This document shows, piece by piece, positions 1-5,129 of a stretch of DNA of 5,326 nt; position 1 is the stretch's first letter, and the number at the start of each line of letters is the position of its first letter. The notes beneath the pieces are model-generated. The model was not told the DNA's origin. It did not search any database and saw only the letters and a list, made by a program, of their open reading frames with translations. Source of the stretch: an uncultured Rhodospirillales bacterium (GTDB taxonomy: Bacteria > Pseudomonadota > Alphaproteobacteria > CALMVH01); contig CALMVH010000028.1 of assembly GCA_937873165.1 (NCBI GenBank), positions 1-5,326 on the forward strand, given 5' to 3'. The position numbers and the translations under genes are program-made.

Positions 1-1303
1 CCAGGGAATACAGCGGCGCCTGCCCGGTCCCGTACAGGTACTCCTCGGCCTTGATCGTGAGCACCCCGCCATCGGCGGCGGACCATTCGGACTCGTCGAC
101 AGACAAGATCCGCACCCATTGCTGCGAAAGACCCAGCGCCGCATCGTTAATGGCGACGATGTCCATCGGATCGAGCCAGCAATACTTCCATCCCAGCTTG
201 AACGTATAGTTGTTGCGCACCGCCTGCCGGTTCAGCTGCAGCTGCGCGGACATCTGGGCCGCGTTGGCGTCGCAGAAGTAGTGCGCGCTGGCGGGCGTCT
301 GGGTCTGCAGCCCCCACGCCGCGATGCTGCCCTCGTCGCGGGCCTGCACTAGGTCGGGATTGTAGGCGTTCAGCCGGTTCAGGTATTCGAGGCTGAGCGC
401 ATTGATCTGGTCGGCGGGCCGGGAGCGGTCGATCGTGACGGGGTCCTCGTTGTCCGCATAGATGAAATCGTCGTCTGTCAGCGAAACCAGTGGCTGCTGA
501 GGCGGAGTATAGGCCGCGCCGTTGTTCGACAGTGGCAGGTCGCCGTACGGCACGATATTCAGCTGCCCGCCCGACCAGACAAAGGCCGCGTTTGTGCCGG
601 TCGCGATTTGCTCCAGCTGGCTGGCGGCATCCTCGCTTTGGTCGATGACCGGCGAAATCCAAAGCCCCTGCGCTTGGCAGTAATTATGATAGTTCGTGAG
701 GTCGCCCAAATATGGCGCGGGAAAACCCAAGCCATAATACGGGTTCGTCAGCACATCCGATATTACAAGCGCCGGGCTGGCGTCGAACAGTTGCGGCGCG
801 TTTGATCCCGCAAGGATGCCGGCAACCTCGAAGTTAAAATTCGGCAGCGAGGCGGACGATCCGAGATCGAAATTGCAGGCGCAGACGTAAGCCAATCCTG
901 AGTAGCCGAGGCTTTCGCCCGGCGTCATCGCTTGCACGTAGGGCCATGCGGGCTGTCCGATACCGCCGGTATACAGCGTCAGCCCGGCACTGGCCAACGT
1001 CTCCGATGTCGAGTTCGAAGCCCAGACGCGCTCGATGTTGATCACCGGACCTTGCGCCACGCCAATAATAAACGACGCGCGGTAATCGTATTGTCCATTG
1101 CGCGTCGCGCCACCCTTGCCCGCGTTGCTGGTGCCCTGGATAGCCTGGAAACCGCCATACCAGATCAGGTTGCCCGACACCCGGTTACAGCCATAAACGA
1201 TCTGGATCGGCGTTCCGGCAAGCGAGGTTTGGACGTCGATGCCGTTGGCGACCGTGTCGGCGGTAGCGCCCGTGCCGCCTGCCTTGCTGCCGAAGAGGGA
1301 CAT
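1..1303 (-). CDS. J-like phage tail tip protein, N-terminal 434 residues (partial)
   Basis: This is the first part of a large tail tip (host-specificity or central-spike type) protein; the frame is open from an ATG at 1303 to the left edge, so the C-terminus is missing. Visible landmarks are an N-terminal segment reading GTPIQIVYGCNRVSGNLIW (about residues 30-48), a middle region with DASPALVISDVLTNPYYGLG (about 174-193), and a WISPVIDQSEDAASQLEQIA stretch (about 214-233). This layout resembles the 'putative phage tail protein' (Phage-tail_3) family, related to lambda gpJ and to the C-terminal part of the gene-transfer-agent gp15 'megatron'. It starts 4 bases after the NlpC/P60 stop, so the two are probably coupled; only a weak GGTG lies upstream, and no other in-frame start is near. 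The family role is to form the tip below the hub and contact the cell envelope. The class is fairly sure; receptor and full length cannot be judged. Confidence 0.85.
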   Translation of the reverse strand, partial: MSLFGSKAGGTGATADTVANGIDVQTSLAGTPIQIVYGCNRVSGNLIWYGGFQAIQGTSNAGKGGATRNGQYDYRASFIIGVAQGPVINIERVWASNSTSETLASAGLTLYTGGIGQPAWPYVQAMTPGESLGYSGLAYVCACNFDLGSSASLPNFNFEVAGILAGSNAPQLFDASPALVISDVLTNPYYGLGFPAPYLGDLTNYHNYCQAQGLWISPVIDQSEDAASQLEQIATGTNAAFVWSGGQLNIVPYGDLPLSNNGAAYTPPQQPLVSLTDDDFIYADNEDPVTIDRSRPADQINALSLEYLNRLNAYNPDLVQARDEGSIAAWGLQTQTPASAHYFCDANAAQMSAQLQLNRQAVRNNYTFKLGWKYCWLDPMDIVAINDAALGLSQQWVRILSVDESEWSAADGGVLTIKAEEYLYGTGQAPLYSL

Positions 1304-1307
1304 GCGA

Positions 1308-1754
1308 TCACCATAACGTGAAAAGTTTACGTGGGCGGGCGATCAGGTCGCCATTACCCACCGTGTCTGGAATGACGGCGAGGTCCACGACGGCATGAAC
1401 GATGGACGGCCACGACGTGACGATCGCCCCATGCGCGTAGCACCGGCCGATGCGGAACAGCACGAAGTCGCCTGGCTGGGGGTCGGTTGCGATTTCCCGC
1501 GAGAACTCGGCCGCCTGCGCAAGGTAGCGTTCCTCGCTGCGGTGCAGGTGCCAGTCGGGCGGGTAGTCTCCAGTCTCGAACGGCGGCAGCAATCCGCATG
1601 CCTGATACACCAGCCGGGGGAACTGCGCACAATCGACGCCGACGCCTTTCAGGGTTCCGCGATGGTGATAGGGCGTACCCGTCCAGGACAGCGCCTCCCG
1701 GACCACATCCTGCCGCTGCCGGCCTTCATCGTGCAAAGACGGGGGGAGCGGCAT
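1308..1754 (-). CDS. NlpC/P60 family phage cell-wall peptidase (tail-associated)
   Basis: A 148-residue cysteine peptidase of the NlpC/P60 family, of the type encoded by gp14 of alphaproteobacterial gene transfer agents and analogous to the peptidase domain of lambda gpK. Such proteins sit at the tail tip and cut peptidoglycan stem peptides during DNA entry. The catalytic Cys is in GVDCAQFPRLVY (Cys42), the catalytic His in CYAHGAIV (His108), and the likely third residue is His120 in SIVHAVVD; the PGDFVLF strand before the His is also typical. There is no signal peptide, which fits assembly into the virion from the cytoplasm. I chose the ATG at 1754 because GGAGG lies 8 bases upstream; a GTG at 1769 would add five residues but has no ribosome site. 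It follows a terminator and overlaps nothing, while the tail tip gene begins 4 bases after its stop. No JAB/Mov34 domain, present in lambda gpK, is seen. Confidence 0.9.
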   Translation of the reverse strand: MPLPPSLHDEGRQRQDVVREALSWTGTPYHHRGTLKGVGVDCAQFPRLVYQACGLLPPFETGDYPPDWHLHRSEERYLAQAAEFSREIATDPQPGDFVLFRIGRCYAHGAIVTSWPSIVHAVVDLAVIPDTVGNGDLIARPRKLFTLW

Positions 1755-1762
1755 GGGATGTT

Positions 1763-1767
1763 CCTCC
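1763..1767 (-). promoter_or_regulatory. Ribosome binding site of the NlpC/P60 gene
   Basis: GGAGG on the minus strand with an 8-base spacer to the ATG at 1754. It decides the start in favour of 1754 over the GTG at 1769. It lies only 5 bases after the T-run of the upstream terminator, so there is no room for a promoter between terminator and ribosome site; the gene depends on readthrough or on transcription starting before the terminator. Confidence 0.7.
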
Positions 1768-1772
1768 ACATG

Positions 1773-1796
1773 AAAAACCCCGCCGAAGCGGGGTTT
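1773..1796 (-). terminator. Intrinsic terminator between the OmpA-domain gene and NlpC/P60
   Basis: On the minus strand a perfect 9-bp stem (AAACCCCGC paired with GCGGGGTTT, plus-strand arms 1775-1783 and 1788-1796) closes a TTCG loop on a C-G pair, the very stable UUCG tetraloop form, and runs straight into five T residues (1777-1773). This is a textbook rho-independent terminator for leftward transcription. Read rightward, the tract after the stem is only three T before G, so the other direction is weaker. It lies 23 bases past the OmpA-domain stop and 19 bases before the peptidase ATG, inside what is otherwise one tail operon. Confidence 0.85.
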
Positions 1797-1822
1797 GACT
1801 TACACTGGAAGAACCAAAGTCA
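1796..1822. repeat. Imperfect inverted repeat across the OmpA-domain stop codon
   Basis: TGACTT (1796-1801) and AAGTCA (1817-1822) are exact inverted copies, and inside them TGG (1806-1808) can pair with CCA (1814-1816) around AAGAA, with a 4-base bulge on one side. The right arm contains the TGA stop of the OmpA-domain gene, and the left arm touches the terminator stem, so the transcript would carry two hairpins in tandem. It may stabilise the 3' end of the upstream message; chance is also possible at this arm length. Confidence 0.35.
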
Positions 1823-2218
1823 TTCCACGCTGATTCCCACCCGGCGGCTTTCCTGCTTGTATACGTCGGAAGCCACTTCGCCCTTGCCGGCCTGCTTGAT
1901 CGCATCGGCTGGCACGCCATCCTCCACTAGCTTGTCGGTCACGACCTGCGCGCGAAGATCCGACAGCAGCCGGTTCGCAGCCTCGCTCCCGGTTGTATCG
2001 GCGTAACCCGTGACGGTTACGTGCTTGCCTTGAGCGGATTTTGCCACTTCGGCGGCATGGTTGATCACGTTGGCGGCGTCGCTATCCAGCGCCGCCGACC
2101 ATTCTTCAAAGAATACGACCATCTTTTGCGGTCCGGCATCCTGCTGCGCAGCCTGGGCCTGACCCGCTATCGCGGCCGCAATCAGCAATCCCGCCAAAAC
2201 TCTTGATGTGCCACGCAT
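1820..2218 (-). CDS. Secreted OmpA C-terminal-domain protein (candidate moron)
   Basis: A 132-residue exported protein. Residues 1-23 form a Sec signal peptide: positive start (MRGTSR), hydrophobic core LAGLLIAAAIAG, and an AQA cleavage site before residue 24; there is no lipobox cysteine, so it should be a soluble periplasmic protein. Residues 33-132 match the OmpA-like peptidoglycan-binding domain. VTVTGYADTTGSEAANRLLS carries the conserved Asp74, LSDLRAQVV the conserved Arg89 (equivalent to the Asp and Arg of E. coli OmpA that grip diaminopimelate), and the end has GKGE followed by ESRRVGISVE. The ATG at 2218 was chosen because GAGGGAG sits 8 bases upstream and the signal peptide begins there; an ATG at 2269 has no ribosome site. 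It stands between the hub and peptidase genes, where related tail operons normally have nothing, and it ends in a terminator. The domain call is sure; a role in host envelope change or superinfection exclusion is inference. Confidence 0.88.
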   Translation of the reverse strand: MRGTSRVLAGLLIAAAIAGQAQAAQQDAGPQKMVVFFEEWSAALDSDAANVINHAAEVAKSAQGKHVTVTGYADTTGSEAANRLLSDLRAQVVTDKLVEDGVPADAIKQAGKGEVASDVYKQESRRVGISVE

Positions 2219-2226
2219 AGTCCGGT

Positions 2227-2233
2227 CTCCCTC
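2227..2233 (-). promoter_or_regulatory. Ribosome binding site of the OmpA-domain gene
   Basis: GAGGGAG on the minus strand, 8 bases before the ATG at 2218. It is among the best ribosome sites in the window and fixes the start that yields a clean signal peptide. The neighbouring tail genes upstream have weak sites and rely on overlapping stops, so this gene appears built for independent translation. Confidence 0.7.
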
Positions 2234-2237
2234 ATGA

Positions 2238-2278
2238 TGTTGCGCCCGGCATCGCACGAAGGCCTGCATGACGCAACA
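2238..2278. repeat. Inverted repeat in the leader of the OmpA-domain gene
   Basis: TGTTGCG (2238-2244) and CGCAACA (2272-2278) are exact 7-base inverted copies separated by 27 bases. They fill most of the 63-base spacer between the DUF2163 stop and the OmpA-domain ATG and end just before its ribosome site. They could form a leader hairpin or mark a protein binding site. Arms this short with a wide loop can arise by chance, so this is a structural observation only. Confidence 0.3.
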
Positions 2279-2280
2279 GG

Positions 2281-2311
2281 CTTATACCGCCATTTCAGGC
2301 GCGGGTATGAA
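2281..2311 (-). promoter_or_regulatory. Weak candidate promoter for the OmpA-domain gene
   Basis: TATAAG (2286-2281) matches the sigma-70 -10 consensus at five of six bases, and TTCATA (2311-2306) matches the -35 at four of six, but the 19-base spacer is longer than ideal. The -10 overlaps the last codons of DUF2163 (GTA TAA), so coding constraint can explain it. It would give a leader of roughly 55 bases. I list it because a carried gene ending in its own terminator would be expected to have its own promoter here. Confidence 0.2.
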
Positions 2312-3154
2312 GGGAAACCCGCCAAAACGAGCGAGGTTCGCGAATTTTCCGGCGCAGGTGCCCATGGTTTTGTCGCAGCCCGGATACAGGTAGATGATGT
2401 CGCCGATAGCCGGTTCTACCGTCAAGGGCGTCGCCATCTGGATATAAGTGCCCTGCGGCGTGATGGCGGAGGACGCCGCGATGCTGCGCCATTGCGTGGC
2501 GGCAGCCCCCGATGCCACCACCAGGCTGCCTTGCGCGAACCAGTTGGCGGCAAAGGACGACAGGCCGCCGGCGTAGAACCCGATCGGCGACGGCGCGCCG
2601 ATCACCTGCACGTCGCATTGGAAACCCTGGCGTTGCAGGCCGCATTTGGCATCGAACAGCACATGGCGGCAGGAACTCTGGTAATAATCGTGCGGCATCT
2701 GGTTGGTCAGCAGTTCGGTCCAGCTGTTGACCTCCAAGGTTGCCTTGGACCGGCCAATAGTCGTTTCGCCGACCCGGCCCGACATCATCATCACCGTGCC
2801 CGCCAGGCCGGAACTCCAGCTGGCGGCAAAGGCCCGCTGGATCGTGACCGTCGCCGCATCGAGATATCCCAGATGGACCGCCTCCAGCCATGGCAGACCC
2901 AGAAGCACGTTGCCTGCCACCGGATACAGGTCGATCTTGACCTGGCTGACTTCGAGGCCCGTCTTCTGGCTGATGGCGGAACGGTCAACCAGTGGCCCGG
3001 TCGAAACATATGTCGCCCCATTCCAAGCCAGATTGTGGTCGGCACTTGTCAGATAGGTGACACCCCCACCCGCAAGGGTAATGGTGTACAGGTCCGCCAT
3101 GACGAAGCTGTTTGTCTCGAACAACGAAATCAGCGCGGGTGAAACCGGCTTCAC
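2282..3154 (-). CDS. DUF2163 phage tail hub protein (gene transfer agent gp13-like, lambda gpL analog)
   Basis: A 290-residue tail hub protein. The N-terminus SPALISLFETNSFVMADLYT and the C-terminus GCDKTMGTCAGKFANLARFG, then a GFPFIPAPE end (about 260-287), are typical of the DUF2163 family (phage BR0599-type proteins), which occupies the hub position in gene transfer agents, like lambda gpL. Cysteines at 162, 171, 180, 260 and 267 fall in the conserved part; lambda gpL is known to bind an iron-sulfur cluster, so a cluster is possible here. I chose a GTG start at 3154: it overlaps the DUF2460 TGA by 4 bases (GTGA) and gives the family's usual N-terminus. Upstream codons in this frame read through DUF2460 and are shadow sequence. 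An internal ATG before ADLYT (residue 19) is a less likely start. It lies downstream of DUF2460 and is followed by a 63-base spacer, the first break in the tightly packed operon. Confidence 0.9.
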   Translation of the reverse strand: MKPVSPALISLFETNSFVMADLYTITLAGGGVTYLTSADHNLAWNGATYVSTGPLVDRSAISQKTGLEVSQVKIDLYPVAGNVLLGLPWLEAVHLGYLDAATVTIQRAFAASWSSGLAGTVMMMSGRVGETTIGRSKATLEVNSWTELLTNQMPHDYYQSSCRHVLFDAKCGLQRQGFQCDVQVIGAPSPIGFYAGGLSSFAANWFAQGSLVVASGAAATQWRSIAASSAITPQGTYIQMATPLTVEPAIGDIIYLYPGCDKTMGTCAGKFANLARFGGFPFIPAPEMAV

Positions 3155-3732
3155 TTCACGCTCTCGAAGTTCAACTGCTTTACCTCGTAAAGCTGCGTCA
3201 TGAAGTTGCTGAAGTCGATCGAATCGTCGGAAAACCGGCACCGCCACGCGAAGGTCATGGAGACCGTCACCGATGTACCGGGCGCAGGCGCCGATGCCAG
3301 CGTGACGGAGGATAGGTCCGATGAAATGGTGGATGCCACGACGGCGCCGTTGACGGATACGACCTGGTTGCCCGCCCATACCGGCTCGCTATAGCCGCCG
3401 AAGCTGCGCAGCAGGCGAAAGGTCGTTGTGGAACCATCGCCTTCTCCTATACCTTGGTTGGCGACGGTATTATCGGTCGGATCGACGTACAGGAACGTGT
3501 CGAAGCTGCCCGACAATCCATTGAAAAACCCGATCAATGTCTGGAGTTCGCCATAGGTCGGGTTCGAGCGCAGGAAGTCATAACTGAGCTGCCATTTGTA
3601 GAGGGGACTCGACCAATCGGCGGCTGTTGTAACCCGTCCCGATACCGACTGCTGGCGGCGTGTCTGCCACACGGGCGTGCGCACGTTGTCCCACGACAAC
3701 CCGGGTAAAGCGGGGAAGAAGTTGTTGCTCAT
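3151..3732 (-). CDS. DUF2460 phage distal tail protein (gene transfer agent gp12-like)
   Basis: A 193-residue protein of the DUF2460 (TIGR02217) family, which caps the tail tube next to the hub in gene transfer agents and holds the place of lambda gpM. Family marks are FPALPGLSWDNVRTPVWQTR (residues 6-25), a central GSFDTFLYVDPTDNTV (75-90) with the following IGEGDGSTTTFRL, and a C-terminal WRCRFSDDSIDFSNFM (163-178) ending in NFESVK. Length and ends agree with the family, so the gene is complete. The ATG at 3732 overlaps the tape measure stop by 4 bases (ATGA), and its own stop overlaps the DUF2163 GTG, so translation is probably coupled on both sides; no clear ribosome site is present. Confidence 0.9.
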   Translation of the reverse strand: MSNNFFPALPGLSWDNVRTPVWQTRRQQSVSGRVTTAADWSSPLYKWQLSYDFLRSNPTYGELQTLIGFFNGLSGSFDTFLYVDPTDNTVANQGIGEGDGSTTTFRLLRSFGGYSEPVWAGNQVVSVNGAVVASTISSDLSSVTLASAPAPGTSVTVSMTFAWRCRFSDDSIDFSNFMTQLYEVKQLNFESVK

Positions 3733-4991
3733 GCACGGCTCATCTTTCCAAAAGTGCCATTGCGGGCAGATCGCTCGATGTGCCTTTGGATCAATCCCGG
3801 CAGTTGGCGCGCCGTCAGGCTGTCGGGCGCGTTGATGCTGAAGCTGTTGTTGAAAGTATGACCGCCGCCTGATCCACCCTGCGCGGCGCTTCCGACCATT
3901 GCGTCCAGCCCGGCACTGTAGCGCGCGGGCAGAACACGCTCGTTCTCGTGCACCATGACCAACTGGTCCGAGGGCACCATCCAGCCGTCGGCGGCCGACG
4001 CCACATCGAAGGCCATGATGTCGGCATAGATCGCCGTGCCGGCCGCCGGCGCCAGTTCCGGGCCCACCAGCGGAATCGCCGCCGTAGAGGCGACAGCCGC
4101 CGCCGCGCCTTCGGACGCATAGGCGCCAATGTTGGCACTGGCGGCACCCCTGGCTGTGGCAACCGAACTGGCGGCAGTCGTGACATCGCTGATGCCGAGA
4201 AAATTCTGCAGCTCGGCGGTCGCGGTCTGGATTGATTGATTACCCACCAGCCACTGCTGCACCATTTTCTGGATCGTGCCGTCGACGAACTCGGTCAGAA
4301 TGTTCTGGCCCAGGCGGGTCATGGCTTGCTGGATGGTCTGCGTTCCCAGCACAATGCCCTGCGCCGACGTGGTGAACGCGCGGCTGATCGAGTTCGCCAC
4401 GTCGTTCCACTGCTGGCTTGCCTTCAAGGCTGCCTGATCTTGAAGCTGTTCAGTTTGCCGCATGACGCGTTGCTGGTCCCGCGCCTGCTGCTTGGCCGCG
4501 TTCGTGCTCCCCGAGGAGGTATTTCCGTCCCCGGCGGCTGCCTGCACACTGGCGGCACGCTGCCGGTTGATGTCTTGTTCCTGATCCGCCAGGGTTTTCA
4601 ACTGCTGCAGAGCGTCGTCGGACGAAATCTGCCCAAGCCGTTCCTTTTCCGCGACAACTTGCTGTTCGGCTTTGATTCGATCAGCGGCCGCGGCCGCGTC
4701 GCTTGCGGTTATATCCGCATTCGTCTGGATTATCGAGTTTCTCAGGTTTTCTACGAAAGTCTGGATTTCTGCTTGGTCGCCGCTCAGGTCCGGTCCCTGC
4801 ATATTCGCAAGGTTTTGCGACAAGGCGGGCGCGAGCGCCGCCGCGCGGTTCATCGAGGCGGTGAGATTGGCAAAGACCGTCTCGGTCTGATCGCCAAAAT
4901 CCGCTACGCCGGCCGAGGCATCGTCCAGCGCATCGCTCAAGCCGGAGAGGTCGGCATCAAAGGTAATCGTGGCGGAGTTGTCAGAGGCCAT
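3729..4991 (-). CDS. Phage tail tape measure protein (short, 420 residues)
   Basis: A 420-residue tape measure protein: an extended, largely helical chain that fills the tail tube, sets its length and leaves with the DNA. Residues 1-150 are Ala/Gln/Asp-rich and helical with coiled-coil character. Residues 152-165 form a Gly/Ser/Asn linker, followed by a second helical block (about 166-265, including QWNDVANSISRAF and MTRLGQNILTEFVDGTIQKM). Next comes an Ala-rich, mildly hydrophobic stretch (about 272-330). The motif DGWMVPSDQLVMVHENERVL (335-354) is typical of the C-terminus of alphaproteobacterial prophage tape measures, followed by a GGSGGG hinge (372-377) and a tail ending in GKMSRA. It is short compared with lambda gpH (over 800 residues) but longer than the R. 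capsulatus gene transfer agent ruler. The ATG at 4991 has only a weak GGTGA site. Its position directly before DUF2460 confirms the role. Confidence 0.85.
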   Translation of the reverse strand: MASDNSATITFDADLSGLSDALDDASAGVADFGDQTETVFANLTASMNRAAALAPALSQNLANMQGPDLSGDQAEIQTFVENLRNSIIQTNADITASDAAAAADRIKAEQQVVAEKERLGQISSDDALQQLKTLADQEQDINRQRAASVQAAAGDGNTSSGSTNAAKQQARDQQRVMRQTEQLQDQAALKASQQWNDVANSISRAFTTSAQGIVLGTQTIQQAMTRLGQNILTEFVDGTIQKMVQQWLVGNQSIQTATAELQNFLGISDVTTAASSVATARGAASANIGAYASEGAAAAVASTAAIPLVGPELAPAAGTAIYADIMAFDVASAADGWMVPSDQLVMVHENERVLPARYSAGLDAMVGSAAQGGSGGGHTFNNSFSINAPDSLTARQLPGLIQRHIERSARNGTFGKMSRA

Positions 4992-5129
4992 GTCGTGTCA
5001 CCATGAGAAGCGCCAAAGGCGGCTTGGGTTAGCGATGTTCGGTTTTTGATGGGGAAGTGCTGTGACTACCCTGCGATTTCTTTCGCCAAAGCGGCTTGCG
5101 ATGTAGATTTGCTTGCTGAGCTGAAGATT
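4992..5129 (-). other. Spacer before the tape measure gene, with an open -1 frame
   Basis: This 138-base gap lies between the small protein's stop (TAG at 5132-5130) and the tape measure ATG at 4991. It is the widest gap in the window. No good promoter or terminator is seen. The frame that is -1 relative to the small protein stays open through the gap to a TAA at 5031-5029, adding about 33 mostly basic residues that resemble no family I know. Tail assembly chaperones of siphophages often have a -1 frameshift extension at exactly this place, but I find no canonical slippery heptamer in the visible part. Confidence 0.3.
5011..5098. repeat. Imperfect direct repeat pair in the tape measure upstream gap
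   Basis: CGCCAAAGGCGGCTTG at 5011-5026 and CGCCAAAGCGGCTTG at 5084-5098 differ by one missing G and are 73 bases apart. Each copy also contains a small inverted element (GCC-AAA-GGC in the first). They lie in the only sizeable noncoding gap between the small protein and the tape measure. They could be a short duplication or a pair of binding sites, or chance in GC-rich DNA. Confidence 0.4.

Noticed and set aside
147..662. 171-residue minus-strand open frame
   Set aside because: It is an out-of-frame reading of the tail tip gene, rich in Arg and Ala; the correct frame runs unbroken from 1303 to the left edge.
1755..1769. GTG start at 1769 for the NlpC/P60 gene
   Set aside because: It would place the start inside the ribosome site of the ATG at 1754, and it has no ribosome site of its own, only the terminator T-run just upstream.
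1395..2006. 203-residue plus-strand open frame
   Set aside because: It runs antisense through the peptidase, terminator and OmpA-domain gene, all of which have strong family motifs on the minus strand.
2381..2931. Repeated word CGGATACAGGT at 2381-2391 and 2921-2931
   Set aside because: Both copies fall in the DUF2163 coding sequence and encode similar Leu-Tyr-Pro segments with shared codon choice. Two copies within one gene are best explained by coding chance.
2234..3142. 302-residue plus-strand open frame
   Set aside because: It lies opposite the convincing DUF2163 gene and the OmpA-domain leader. Its translation is Arg/Gly/His-rich with no recognisable domain, as expected for an antisense shadow in GC-rich DNA.
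4680..4700. GCGGCCGCGGCCGCGTCGC run
   Set aside because: It encodes the Ala-Ala-Ala-Ala-Ala-Asp segment of the tape measure with normal GC-rich codons, not a regulatory palindrome.
4236..5006. 256-residue plus-strand open frame
   Set aside because: It is antisense to the tape measure gene; the sequence is Arg/Leu/Gly-rich and shows no family motif or ribosome site.
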